Source of the DNA: Burkholderia sp. WSM2232
GTDB lineage: Bacteria > Pseudomonadota > Gammaproteobacteria > Burkholderiales > Burkholderiaceae
Direction: 5' to 3'
Assembly: GCF_000472545.1 (NCBI RefSeq)
Contig: NZ_KI421432.1
Location: 310,001-374,000 of the forward strand
Length of the DNA stretch: 64,000 bases
Program-made: the position numbers and the translations under genes
Shown: piece after piece, positions 53,166 through 61,986 of the stretch
Numbering within the stretch: position 1 is the stretch's first letter
How the letters are laid out: each line of letters begins with the position of its first letter
Notes under the pieces: model-generated
Seen by the model: the letters and a program-made list of their open reading frames with translations, nothing else
Databases searched by the model: none
Told to the model about the DNA's origin: nothing

Positions 53166-53535
53166 GAAGCCTCCGTGTTTACGACCCATTGGTTACAGCG
53201 ACGAAGCGGGTCGTCATGAATGCATGGCGGCGAGGTTAAGATCGGTCGATAAACGCGACAACAGGGAAATCCCGCAAGCAGCAACCGGCTCGCGAGGAAA
53301 ACAAAAAGTACCGCAGGCATTTCCTGCTCAGACTTCACGCGACGAGTCGCTGATTTATTTCGGCAATCTAAGTCAGTTAGAAATGCTTCCTCGAAACCGC
53401 ACTACTTCTTTCGTGAGCTGGCGAAGCTCGCCGGGCATTGAAATCTGTTCAACTTGGTATTGCAGAACATTCGCTTCTTGCACGAACCGCGCTATGGCAT
53501 CTTGAACACGGTCACGCAATTCAAAGGAGTTTCGA
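53166..53535. other. Divergent promoter region with possible gene remnant
   Basis: 370 nt between the porin and the DUF4863 gene, presumably holding both promoters. It contains gtcg-N7-cgac (53250-53264), a weak palindrome. On the minus strand (53373-53564) an open frame of 63 codons has a protein-like end (LQYQVEQISMPGELRQLTKE then VVRFR) reminiscent of the helical C-terminus of chemoreceptors; it lacks a clear start and may be a remnant or chance. Confidence 0.35.
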
Positions 53536-54081
53536 ATGTCGCAAACCGAGGCGTTAAGCAGCAAGGATCAACTGGTCGCGCGCTGTCTGCCGTTTCTCGA
53601 AGAAGTCAAAGACATGACGACCGGCACGGAAGTCGAGCGATGGCTGAACGAGCGGTATGGCGTAACGAGCGATCTCTACCAGGACCTCGCGCGGCTTATC
53701 AAGATCGGCGTGAAAGAAGGCTGGGCCGCCGACGTCGAAATAGCGGGCCCGAAATACCGGCGCGCGCGCCTCGTCGCGCCCTGCGCCGAGACGTTCTTCT
53801 TCAGCATCACCGCTGTGCTGATGGACAGCACGGGAAACGCGCAAAACAATCCGGAAGACAGCTTCCGTGGCGACTATCACGCACATCCCTACGGCGAGTT
53901 CAATATGGTCGTGCCACTCGACGAAGGCGCCGCGCTGGCAGGCCCGAACGGCTGGTGCCACGGCGGCTGGACAGCGCCCGCGCCCGGAAGTCATCACTAT
54001 CCGGAGGCAAAAGGCGGCGCGGTCATCGCGCTGTTTTTCCTGCCTGCCGGGCGCATTGCTTACGACATCCACCCTGAGTGA
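53536..54081 (+). CDS. pnbB: DUF4863 protein, candidate 4-hydroxylaminobenzoate lyase
   Basis: A 181-residue soluble protein starting MSQTEALSSKDQLVARCLPF; the conserved core is FRGDYHAHPYGEFNMVVPLD, WCHGGWTAPAPGSHHYPEAK and ALFFLPAGRIAYDIHPE. His residues in YHAHPYGE and SHHYPE could bind a metal (cupin-like). The family includes PnbB, which converts 4-hydroxylaminobenzoate to protocatechuate and ammonia after reduction of 4-nitrobenzoate. Start 53536 has aaaggag at the right distance. The nitroreductase at 51197 would supply its substrate. Assignment from remembered family pattern. Confidence 0.75.
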   Translation: MSQTEALSSKDQLVARCLPFLEEVKDMTTGTEVERWLNERYGVTSDLYQDLARLIKIGVKEGWAADVEIAGPKYRRARLVAPCAETFFFSITAVLMDSTGNAQNNPEDSFRGDYHAHPYGEFNMVVPLDEGAALAGPNGWCHGGWTAPAPGSHHYPEAKGGAVIALFFLPAGRIAYDIHPE

Positions 54082-54092
54082 ACATGAAACAA

Positions 54093-54116
54093 GGCGAGCC
54101 ATTTAGGGGGCTCGCC
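54093..54116. terminator. Hairpin between convergent genes
   Basis: ggcgagcc (54093-54100) and ggctcgcc (54109-54116) form an 8-bp GC stem with an 8-nt loop, 12 nt after the DUF4863 stop. On the minus strand it is followed by ttgtttc, so it may better terminate the LysR-side transcript, located 48 nt downstream of that gene. Likely a bidirectional terminator of moderate strength. Confidence 0.6.
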
Positions 54117-54163
54117 TGCCCGTCCTCACTGACCATTCTGATCGTTATACATGGCGATCCGAA

Positions 54164-55144
54164 TCAACTGGCTCTGACCTGCCGAGCCACATCGGCAAGC
54201 TGTTCTCGCAGCCACTGTAGCGCAGGGTCAGCGTCATTGCGTTCATGCCATACGGCGCGCACGGTCACATTGGGGCATGCATAAGGCGTGGCGCGCATTG
54301 TGAGCTCGCCGTGGCGCTCCAGTTCGCGCGCCAACGGCGAAGGAACCAGGGCGAGCATCTCGCTATGACGCAACAATGCGGGAATGGCGAGAGAGTGCGC
54401 CACCGACACGCGTAAGCGCGGCATCTCAGGCGCGTTGGCGAACGCACGGTTGATGGCGTCACGATCAAACATCTCCGATTGCCGTGCAAGGCCACGTTCG
54501 AGAATGAAGCCGCTCACCGCGCCCTCTTCCGCGCCGCCCTGCGAGACCGCCACGAGTGGGTAAGCCAGCAGGTCTGCTTGAGTAAGCGGGCGGCCCGCGA
54601 GGGGATGATCGCGATTCAGGAGCAGCGCGTCGGTCTGCTCCCACAGCGTCATCGAACGAAAACGCAGCGGCACGTCGGCGAAGATACCGATCGCAACGTC
54701 GATTCTGCCGACATCGATCTGTCCCGCGAGATCGAGCCGCGTGGAAGGCCGCACGACGAGACCGGCGAGCGGCGCTTCGGCAGACAGGCGCTGACTCAGG
54801 CGCCCCAACACGAGTGCCGTGATGTAGTCGTTGGCCGCCACGACAAACTTGCGTTGCGCGACGCGCGGATCGAACTCGTCCACGCCCAACGCGGCCCGAA
54901 TCTGCTGCAATGCGCTGCGCACCTGCGCGGCCATGGCGAGCGCGCGGACGGTCGGCTCCATGCCTCTCGCGGTGCGCACGAACAGATCGTCGCCGACGAC
55001 TTCACGCAGGCGGCCAAGCGCATGGCTGATCGCAGACTGGCTCAGGTTCAGACGCTTGCCGGCGAGCGCGAGATTGCGGTCTTCGAATATGGCGTCGAAA
55101 ACACGCAGCAGGTTGAGGTCGATGCGGTTCGCGGAAACGGCCAT
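54164..55144 (-). CDS. LysR-family regulator (NodD/PnbR-like branch)
   Basis: A 326-residue LTTR: HTH (IDLNLLRVFDAIFEDRNLAL, NLSQSAISHALGRLRE) with the LNLL-FxAI pattern of the NodD/LinR/PnbR branch; effector domain from about residue 95. ATG 55144 overlaps the reductase stop (TGATG); GTG 55147 is an alternative. It closes the Rieske-ligase-ferredoxin-reductase operon and faces the pnbB-like gene, so it could control both modules. Confidence 0.88.
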   Translation of the reverse strand: MAVSANRIDLNLLRVFDAIFEDRNLALAGKRLNLSQSAISHALGRLREVVGDDLFVRTARGMEPTVRALAMAAQVRSALQQIRAALGVDEFDPRVAQRKFVVAANDYITALVLGRLSQRLSAEAPLAGLVVRPSTRLDLAGQIDVGRIDVAIGIFADVPLRFRSMTLWEQTDALLLNRDHPLAGRPLTQADLLAYPLVAVSQGGAEEGAVSGFILERGLARQSEMFDRDAINRAFANAPEMPRLRVSVAHSLAIPALLRHSEMLALVPSPLARELERHGELTMRATPYACPNVTVRAVWHERNDADPALQWLREQLADVARQVRAS

Positions 55145-56400
55145 CACGCCGCTCCCTGCGCGGCGCTAGCCTCGCGGCCGGCCAGTGCCTTGAGGTCGAA
55201 CGCCGGGTCGTTAAGGTCGTCGATGGAAAGCCGCGCACCGCTCGCCAGTAGTTTGCGCGCCAGCATATGGTCCTGCGGCCTATCGACGCTATCGACCGCC
55301 ACGAGGTTCTGGCCGCGAAAGTAGAACAGCGAGAACTTCGCTTCGTCTATAACCCCGCGTACCGCGAAGTCCGTGAAGCCCTTGCTCACGCCGGCCATCT
55401 GCAACTTCATATCGTATTGATCCGACCAGAACCACGGCACCGCGCGATAGGGTTGCGGGCGGCCAAGAATCGACGCGGCTGCCGTCTTCGCCATATCGTT
55501 TGCGTTCTGCACTGACTCGATGCGACAACGGTCGCTGTCCGCCTCGGCCCAATACGGCACGAAGGACGCGCAATCGCCCGCTGCGACGATCGCAGGATCG
55601 CTAGTGCGGGCGCACGCATCCACGACGATGCCGCCTGCCACCTGCAAGCCGCAGCCGGCCGCAAGCTCGGTATTCGGCAGCACACCAATGCCCACTATCA
55701 CGAGATCGCAAGGCAGGCGGCAACCATCGTCGAGTTCGACCGCAACTGCGTCCGGCGTATCGTGCAGCGCCACCACCTTGCGGCCGCACGCGAACGACAC
55801 GCCGCGGCTCTTGTGCACACGCTCCATGAAACCAGACAAGGTTGGCGACGCGACGCGGGCAAGCACACGCTGCTCGGTTTCCACCACCGTCACGTCGAGG
55901 CCCTTCAGCCGCAGCGACGCGGCCGCTTCAAGACCAATGTATCCGCCGCCAATCACCACCGCGCGCCGCGCCGTTTGTGCACGTTCGGCGAGGCGTCTTG
56001 CATCGCCGAGATCGCGCAGGTAATGAACCGCGTCGAGCGACGCGCCCGCGCAATCGAGCATGCGCGGCCGCGCGCCGGTGCTCAGCGCCAGGTGGTCGTA
56101 GGCTATCCGTGAGCCGTCGTGCAACTCGACCTGTTTGCGTTCGCGGTCGATGCGCACAGCACGCGTCGAGGGCATCCACTGAATCTGCAGTTCCGTGTAG
56201 AACGCCGGCGAGCGCAGCGGCAAGCGCTGCTCCGCGAAACTGCCTGTGAGAAAGCCCTTTGACAGCGGTGGACGTTGATAAGGCGCGTGCGGCTCATCGC
56301 CGATCAGCACGATATCGCCGTCAAAGCCCAATTCCCTTGCCGACGTCGCGATCTGCAGACCCGCATACGAGGCGCCGACAATCACGAGCTTGCGTTTCAT
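55144..56400 (-). CDS. FAD-dependent ferredoxin reductase (BphA4/RhdA-type)
   Basis: A 418-residue flavoprotein. FAD motif VIVGASYAGLQIA; NAD motif VVIGGGYIGLEAA; the second FAD contact VAAGDCASF; C-terminal reductase domain with FWSDQYDMKLQMAG, typical of oxygenase-coupled reductases. It transfers electrons from NADH to the ferredoxin encoded 4 nt upstream, which feeds the Rieske oxygenase at the head of the operon. Confidence 0.92.
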   Translation of the reverse strand: MKRKLVIVGASYAGLQIATSARELGFDGDIVLIGDEPHAPYQRPPLSKGFLTGSFAEQRLPLRSPAFYTELQIQWMPSTRAVRIDRERKQVELHDGSRIAYDHLALSTGARPRMLDCAGASLDAVHYLRDLGDARRLAERAQTARRAVVIGGGYIGLEAAASLRLKGLDVTVVETEQRVLARVASPTLSGFMERVHKSRGVSFACGRKVVALHDTPDAVAVELDDGCRLPCDLVIVGIGVLPNTELAAGCGLQVAGGIVVDACARTSDPAIVAAGDCASFVPYWAEADSDRCRIESVQNANDMAKTAAASILGRPQPYRAVPWFWSDQYDMKLQMAGVSKGFTDFAVRGVIDEAKFSLFYFRGQNLVAVDSVDRPQDHMLARKLLASGARLSIDDLNDPAFDLKALAGREASAAQGAA

Positions 56401-56404
56401 GGTT

Positions 56405-56728
56405 TCATCCCTGTTTCGCGGGGATCTGCACAACCAGTCCGTTCATCGCCGGTGCGACGACGAGTTGGCAACTGAGCCGGCTCTCGGGACGGCGTTCCGC
56501 GGCCACGCCCTCCAGCAGTTCGCGTTCCGTATCGTCAGGCTCCGGCAACTCGGCGGTCGACGACGAATCGATATAGACGTGGCAGGTCGCGCACGACAGA
56601 CATCCGCCGCATTCCGCGTCGATGCCGCGAACGTTGTTGTGAATCGCGGCTTCCATCACGCTGGTGCCGGCGGGGACGTCGATTTCACTGCGGCTCCCGT
56701 CGCGCAGAATGTAGGTGACGATAGGCAT
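56405..56728 (-). CDS. [2Fe-2S] ferredoxin (adrenodoxin-type)
   Basis: A 107-residue ferredoxin. Cluster ligands: ECGGCLSCATCHVY (C-x5-C-x2-C) and a fourth Cys in SRLSCQLVV. ATG 56728 has aaggaga upstream; longer frames overlap the ligase gene and are not coding. Carries electrons between the adjacent reductase and the Rieske oxygenase. Confidence 0.93.
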   Translation of the reverse strand: MPIVTYILRDGSRSEIDVPAGTSVMEAAIHNNVRGIDAECGGCLSCATCHVYIDSSSTAELPEPDDTERELLEGVAAERRPESRLSCQLVVAPAMNGLVVQIPAKQG

Positions 56729-56756
56729 GGCATGTCTCCTTGATGATCGGGTCCGC

Positions 56757-58193
56757 CTAGAAGTTCTCGAAGTACTCGCGGTGTTCCCACTCGGTGACTT
56801 CGAGATTGAAGCGGCTGATCTCCGCCTCCTTGAGCTTGCAGAAGTAGTCGATAAAGGCGCTGCCGAAGCCCTCGCGCAAACACTCGTCTGCACGTAGTGC
56901 GTCGATCGCATCGCCCAGCGAGCGGGGCAGCAGTTCTGCCTGCGTTTCATAGGGCGTGTCCGCGGAAGGCGGCAACTCGAGCTTGCGGCGCAAACCGTCG
57001 AGCCCTGACAGCACCTGGGCGCCGAAGTACAGGTACGGGTTGGCCGTAGGCTCGCCGACGCGATTCTCGACGCGCGTGGCCGGGTCGTTCGGCCCGCCGA
57101 GCACGCGCAGCATTACACCGCGATTGTCGCGTCCCCAGATAGCGCGGTCGGGCGCATTCGAATAGGGGCGGTAGCGCCTGTAGCCGTTGATGGTCGGCGT
57201 GGACAGCGCAGTGGCTGCCTGCGCGTGAGCGAGCAGCCCCGCGAGGTATCGCTGGCCGGTAACGGAAAGTGGCGAAGCGGCGTCGGTCGGCATGAACGCG
57301 TTGGCACCGTCTTCAATCTGCATGAGCGACTGATGCAGATGCCATCCGCTCGACACCACATTGGGAATGCGCGGCCGGCACATGAAAGTCGCGTGATAGC
57401 CGTTGCGCTGGCAGATCTGTTTGACTGCACTGCGAAACAGGATCATGTCGTCCGCGCTTTTGATGCCCCTGGTCGGCGCAAACGTGAACTCGAACTGACT
57501 CGGGCCATACTCGACTTCGAGTGAGCGCACCGGTAATTCGAGGCCCTCTATGCCATGCCGCAACATCTCCATCACATGATCCACCGCGTCGTAGCGCAGT
57601 TCGGTCAGGTACTGATAGCCGTGTGACAGCAATTCGACGTCGGGCGGCAAGCCGGGTTGGCCCGAATGCTCGGGTTTCATGTTCGGGTTGATGCACTTGA
57701 AAACATGAAACTCCACCTCCAGGCCGCTGACAAACTCGAACCCCTGCTTTTCGATGCGTTCGAGCGCGCGGCGAAACAGGTGGCGCGTGCCGAAGGGCAC
57801 CGGCCTGCCGTTCGGAAAGTACAGGTCGCACAACACCCAGCCCGTATGCGGCGCCCACGGCAGCACGCGAAACGTTTGCGGGTCCGCGACCATGAGCGTG
57901 TCGCACGCGCCCTGCATTTCCGGCATGTCGAATCCGCCGCCCGCTGTAAACACGGGGAATACGGTACGATGCGACGTATCTTTCGCAAGCAGCGTGCTCG
58001 TGAGCGTCACGCCGCATTCGAAAGCTTTGATCGCATCGGCGACCACAAGCGTCTTGCCGCGCAGGAGTCCGTGCTGATCGGGAAACGAGAATCGCACTAC
58101 CTGTACGTCACTTTCCTTCAGACGCTCCAGAAGCTGTGCAAAGGCCGAGTGCTGCGCATCGGTCCACAGACCATGAGTCTTCACAAAAGACAT
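56757..58193 (-). CDS. Glutamine-synthetase-like gamma-glutamyl-amide ligase
   Basis: A 478-residue GS-fold enzyme. Metal/ATP residues visible: FVSGLEVEFHVF (Glu pair), LEVEYGPSQFEFTF, SSGWHLHQSL (His), and MLRVLGGPNDPATRVENRVG with the conserved RVENR. The beta-grasp N-terminus contains FSFPDQHGLLRGK. GS-like ligases in catabolic operons join glutamate to amines (PuuA, IpuC, aniline TdnQ/AtdA1 types). Here it lies between a Rieske oxygenase and its electron-transfer genes, so glutamylation of an aromatic or alkyl amine before oxygenation is the natural hypothesis. True glutamine synthetase is unlikely in this context. Confidence 0.88.
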   Translation of the reverse strand: MSFVKTHGLWTDAQHSAFAQLLERLKESDVQVVRFSFPDQHGLLRGKTLVVADAIKAFECGVTLTSTLLAKDTSHRTVFPVFTAGGGFDMPEMQGACDTLMVADPQTFRVLPWAPHTGWVLCDLYFPNGRPVPFGTRHLFRRALERIEKQGFEFVSGLEVEFHVFKCINPNMKPEHSGQPGLPPDVELLSHGYQYLTELRYDAVDHVMEMLRHGIEGLELPVRSLEVEYGPSQFEFTFAPTRGIKSADDMILFRSAVKQICQRNGYHATFMCRPRIPNVVSSGWHLHQSLMQIEDGANAFMPTDAASPLSVTGQRYLAGLLAHAQAATALSTPTINGYRRYRPYSNAPDRAIWGRDNRGVMLRVLGGPNDPATRVENRVGEPTANPYLYFGAQVLSGLDGLRRKLELPPSADTPYETQAELLPRSLGDAIDALRADECLREGFGSAFIDYFCKLKEAEISRFNLEVTEWEHREYFENF

Positions 58194-58246
58194 AGCTCTC
58201 TCGCGCGGCAGCCGCCGCGCGCTCCGTTCCGGTTTGCGATATCGAC

Positions 58247-59563
58247 TCAGGCCTTGGGCGCGGGCCACGGCGCCGCAGCGCGGCGATTCACGTCTGCCTG
58301 TTTCCAGTAGTCGTCCCAGCGCTCAGCCGGCGCGATGCCGTCAATGGAAGCCGGCCCGGTGAGATGCGCCGCTTCCTGTTCGCCGATCATCATCAAGGTC
58401 TTCTCGCCGGCTCGCGTCTTTTCGATTGCATCGACGAGCAGGCGCCGGTACGCCATGATCCCTTTGTCGGTCGTGCCGAGATGCTCACGCGTGCGGTCCT
58501 GAATGGGCCCTTGCGATTCCACCGCCCATTGATCGTGCACGTTGATGTCGAAGCCCATTCCGGTGTACGTCTCGGTCAGTTGCTCGTGGACGTTGAAGCC
58601 GTACTGATTGCGCTTGTTGCGGCGCGATGTGTAGTCGGGCAGTTCATAGAGTTCGAGCCGCTGCTCGCGCATCTGCTGCTTGTTGGTCGGCGCGCCGAAA
58701 CTGGTGAAAATCGCGTACCAGTAGCAGTTTTCGTCGTCCACGGGCACGTGCCATTGTGTGATCGTCATCTCGGCGCTCATGGGAATCACAAAGGCCTGCG
58801 GGAACACGACATTCGTGACGCGCACGTGCGTGTGCTCGTCATCCAGCGGGCGTTTGGCGATGAGCCGAAGACCGTAGTCCGCCGGGCTGACGAGAATCTC
58901 CGGCGACTCGTATTCGCGCAAGACCTTGGTGATAGGCATATTCGAATCGGCCGACGCGCCGCGAAACTGCTTGCCGTAGCTCGCGCTCACATCCTCGTCT
59001 TCGAAGAAGCGATGCAGGAACGATGCATGGGCCGGATCGATGCCCACCTCCAGAGCCTGCAACCAGTTGCATTCGAACAGTCCCTTGAATGCGAAGGTGT
59101 ACTCGTTGGGCGCCGCGAAGCAATCGAAGTTGGGAAATGCCGGCGGCTCGCCCGTGCCGATATAGGCGAAAAGAATGCCGCTGCGCTCGATCACCGGATA
59201 AGCGCTTTGACGAACCCTCTTGCACAGCGTGCTTCCCGCAGGCTCGCCTGGCGTTGACAGACACTGGCCGTTCACATCGAACAGCCAGCCGTGAAAGGCG
59301 CAACGCAAGCCGCCTGCTTCCAGCCGGCCTGCGGCGAGATCGGCACCGCGATGCGGGCAATCGCGGTCCAGCATGCCGTAGCGCCCTTCTTCGTCCCTGA
59401 ACACGACGAAGTCCTGGCCCATCAGCCGCACGGCACGCACCGGCCGCACTTGGGGAAGCTCCTCTACGAGCGCGACCGGTTGCCAATAGTTGCGTAACAG
59501 CGCGCCTGCGGGCGTGCCCTTGCCGACGCGCGTGATCGCGTCGTTCTGCTCGGAACTCATCAT
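58247..59563 (-). CDS. Rieske oxygenase, catalytic subunit of a three-component system
   Basis: A 438-residue oxygenase. Rieske ligands CPHRGADL and CAFHGWLFD; mononuclear-iron motif GIDPAHASFLHR. The family is that of phthalate-4,5-dioxygenase/single-alpha-subunit oxygenases, longer than VanA (about 350) because of a C-terminal extension with GFNVHEQLTETYTGMGFDIN and WAVESQGPIQDRTREHLG, usual for the phthalate group. ATG 59563 has aggaga upstream. It heads the operon; ferredoxin and reductase are encoded downstream, a GntR regulator divergently. Confidence 0.92.
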   Translation of the reverse strand: MMSSEQNDAITRVGKGTPAGALLRNYWQPVALVEELPQVRPVRAVRLMGQDFVVFRDEEGRYGMLDRDCPHRGADLAAGRLEAGGLRCAFHGWLFDVNGQCLSTPGEPAGSTLCKRVRQSAYPVIERSGILFAYIGTGEPPAFPNFDCFAAPNEYTFAFKGLFECNWLQALEVGIDPAHASFLHRFFEDEDVSASYGKQFRGASADSNMPITKVLREYESPEILVSPADYGLRLIAKRPLDDEHTHVRVTNVVFPQAFVIPMSAEMTITQWHVPVDDENCYWYAIFTSFGAPTNKQQMREQRLELYELPDYTSRRNKRNQYGFNVHEQLTETYTGMGFDINVHDQWAVESQGPIQDRTREHLGTTDKGIMAYRRLLVDAIEKTRAGEKTLMMIGEQEAAHLTGPASIDGIAPAERWDDYWKQADVNRRAAAPWPAPKA

Positions 59564-59597
59564 GGCGTTGTCTCCTGGTATGGATTCAGATGACGAT

Positions 59598-59613
59598 TCT
59601 CTGCATGCAGAGA
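59598..59613. promoter_or_regulatory. Perfect 16-bp palindrome upstream of Rieske operon
   Basis: tctctgcatgcagaga is a perfect palindrome 35 bp upstream of the Rieske oxygenase start codon, a position suited to control by a dimeric regulator. It differs from the TTGCAT sites further upstream apart from a shared tgcat core. Confidence 0.5.
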
Positions 59614-59663
59614 TGTCCTTTTGATGATGCAAAGGATAGGCGAATGAATTCATAGTCTCAAGT

Positions 59664-59823
59664 ATTGCATACATCGCACCCCTCCCCGAAAGACCCGATA
59701 GCTGTCCAGTTACTTTCGCAAGCCATTGTTTTATATACATTTACAACGACATGTAGGGACTTTCCCGTACGTCGATCGCCTCAGTGCTTCCAGTTATCAA
59801 AGGCCGGATTGCATACAATGCAA
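59664..59823. promoter_or_regulatory. Two attgcataca sites, candidate GntR/FCD operators
   Basis: attgcataca occurs at 59664-59673 and 59808-59817. The second copy extends to ttgcat-aca-atgcaa (59809-59823), a perfect inverted repeat with 3-bp spacer; the first has a degenerate right arm. Both lie between the Rieske operon and the divergent GntR gene, consistent with binding by that regulator at both promoters. Confidence 0.5.
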
Positions 59824-59938
59824 GACAATTGATGTTCAAGACAGACATCGCAGGAGCTTCGCGAGCGCTCCGCTCAGCTACAATGAAAAGCACATGGCGT
59901 CCAACGCAGGACGCCAACCAGGCAACGGGAGAACAAAG

Positions 59939-60670
59939 ATGGAGTCGCAGCAAGAGCGGGTGTTGGTCTATCTACGCGATCTGATACTGAAGGGCGAATT
60001 CGCGCCGGGCGAACGCCTTGGCGAAGTGGCGCTGGCGGAACGGCTGCAGGCGTCGCGCACCCCCGTTCGCCTCGCGCTGACCACGCTTGAGCAAGAGGGG
60101 CTCGTCGAGCCGTCGCCCGGCGGCGGCTACGTGATGCGGCGAATCACTGCGGCGGAAATTGCCGACGCCATTGCGGTACGCGGACACCTGGAAGGTATGG
60201 CGGCACGACTCGTCGCCGAACATGGCGTGCCGCGCCAGCTCTCGAACGGGTTGGCAGAATGCCTGCGCGCCGGCGACAAGCTGTTGGCGAAAACCGAGTT
60301 GAATCTCGACGACTACGCCGCCTATACCGACATGAACAATCGCTTTCACAAACTGGTGGTCGACGGCTCGGGCAATGCGGCGCTGATTCGCGCCATCGAC
60401 ATGAACAACCGCCTGCCGTTCGCCGCCGCTAGCGCGATGCTGCCGATGCAATCGGCCATCGAGGAAGGCCGCCAATGGCTTTTCATGGCGCATGAGCAGC
60501 ATCACAGCCTGGTTCAGGCGATGGAGCGCGGCGAGGGTACGCGAGCGCTCGCGCTGGCCACCGAGCATGTGCAGATCGCGCAGAGAAACCTGGCCTACGC
60601 ACTGGAGCGCCCGGAAGTTTGCATAAAGCTTGCGCCCGCGTTGCAGCTGGTGGCCGGCGCTACATTGTGA
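59939..60670 (+). CDS. GntR-family regulator (FCD domain)
   Basis: A 243-residue regulator: winged HTH (VLVYLRDLILKGEFAPGERL, ERLQASRTPVRLALTTLEQE) then an FCD all-helical effector domain from about 90 (DAIAVRGHLEGMAARL, MNNRFHKLVVDGSGN, HEQHHSLVQAMERG, with Asp/His that often bind a metal in FCD). ATG 59939 has gggagaa upstream; ATG 59894 is possible. Divergent from the Rieske oxygenase operon, its likely target. The 247 nt downstream contain no supported gene. Confidence 0.9.
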   Translation: MESQQERVLVYLRDLILKGEFAPGERLGEVALAERLQASRTPVRLALTTLEQEGLVEPSPGGGYVMRRITAAEIADAIAVRGHLEGMAARLVAEHGVPRQLSNGLAECLRAGDKLLAKTELNLDDYAAYTDMNNRFHKLVVDGSGNAALIRAIDMNNRLPFAAASAMLPMQSAIEEGRQWLFMAHEQHHSLVQAMERGEGTRALALATEHVQIAQRNLAYALERPEVCIKLAPALQLVAGATL

Positions 60671-60917
60671 AAGCGCGGCGGTGACGGGCGGCGACTGTGC
60701 ATCGTCGCCGCGCAAGTGGCGATGGGGCGACGGTTCCAGTCGACTACCGGTATGCGCCGCCGGATAAATGATCCAACGAGGAGCGACGGTATTTCGCCAG
60801 TCGCGGTGGACGCGTTAATGTACGAGCGCCGTAAAAGCGGACGCCGCAGTACAGGCGCACGCGCTACGTGCGCGAACGAGACTTCATCCACCAACAAACC
60901 TCTTTTATGGATTGTTT

Positions 60918-61955
60918 ATGCTTATCAAGAATGTGGCGGTCAGCCTGCCTTCCAGAATCGTAACGAACGACGAAGTCACCGATATGATCCGGTTTCATTC
61001 AACCGGCTATGACGGCGACATCGACCGAGGCATACGCACCATCAAGACCCTGCTCGACAGAAGCGGTCTGGTGAACCGGCGCTGGTGCGACAGCCACGAG
61101 TCACCCATCGACCACGTTGCCATGGCCACCCGCAAGGCTCTGGCGGAGACCTATTTGCGGCCGGAACATATCGAGCTCTTTATTTATGTCGGTATCGGCA
61201 GGGGCTTTCTGGAGCCCGGCAATAGCCATATGATGGCCAGCACGCTCGGCTTCACCAATGCCGAATGCTTCGACGTAGTCGACGCATGCATGAGCTGGAC
61301 AAGAGCCATGTCGATTATCGACAGTCTGTTCAAGTGCGGCCAGTACAGAAACGCCATGATCGTCAACGCCGAGTTCAATATGCTGGCTGGCGGCCCACTT
61401 TTCCCGGCGAACTTTGCGTTGAAAAATCAGGCGCAAATCGAATATACGCTGCCGTCCTTCACCATCGGCGAAGCGGCCACCGCCACGCTGCTCGTTGCGA
61501 AAGAGCCGGATAACTTCAGTTTTGCGTTTCGCGGAAAGCCCGAGGTGTCCGACCTGTGCACGATTCCCATTCCCGGCTATGAAGGGTTTTGCCATCCGTC
61601 CGAGCGAATTGGGAAAAACGGCGACATGCGTTTTACATCGTTTGGCCACGAGCTTCATAAGAATTCCGACGAACTCACCGCAGTCCTGGCTAAACTGCCG
61701 GTTCCGAAGAAAGATATCGACATTGTCTTTACCCATGCCTCCTCGAAAGCGGCGTGGCACGGCTATGGAGAAAAGGCGGGGATCCAGGACAAGATGTATC
61801 ACATCTATCCGGAGACCGGAAACCTCGTGTCAGCCTCTATTCCCGCCGCAATTGCAATGGCGAAAGACAGCGGAGAACTGAAGCGCGGAGACAGAGTGCT
61901 GTGCTGGGTGGGCAGTGCCGGCATGTCGTTCAACGTCAGCAGCTTCAAGTTCTAA
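60918..61955 (+). CDS. KAS-III (FabH-like) 3-oxoacyl synthase
   Basis: A 345-residue thiolase-fold enzyme. The catalytic triad is visible: Cys124 in VVDACMSWTRAM, His273 in FTHASSKAAWHG and Asn302 in YPETGNLVSAS, at spacings matching FabH. The sequence otherwise departs from housekeeping FabH (no GNTSAASIP, and a long middle insert), placing it among secondary-metabolism or signal-making KAS-III enzymes. Its ATG has only a weak ribosome site. A CqsS-like sensor kinase starts 31 nt downstream, so it probably makes or modifies the fatty-acyl/ketone ligand that kinase senses; this last point is inference. Confidence 0.85.
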   Translation: MLIKNVAVSLPSRIVTNDEVTDMIRFHSTGYDGDIDRGIRTIKTLLDRSGLVNRRWCDSHESPIDHVAMATRKALAETYLRPEHIELFIYVGIGRGFLEPGNSHMMASTLGFTNAECFDVVDACMSWTRAMSIIDSLFKCGQYRNAMIVNAEFNMLAGGPLFPANFALKNQAQIEYTLPSFTIGEAATATLLVAKEPDNFSFAFRGKPEVSDLCTIPIPGYEGFCHPSERIGKNGDMRFTSFGHELHKNSDELTAVLAKLPVPKKDIDIVFTHASSKAAWHGYGEKAGIQDKMYHIYPETGNLVSASIPAAIAMAKDSGELKRGDRVLCWVGSAGMSFNVSSFKF

Positions 61956-61986
61956 AGCTCACGTCAATCAAATTTAGAAGCGCGAC

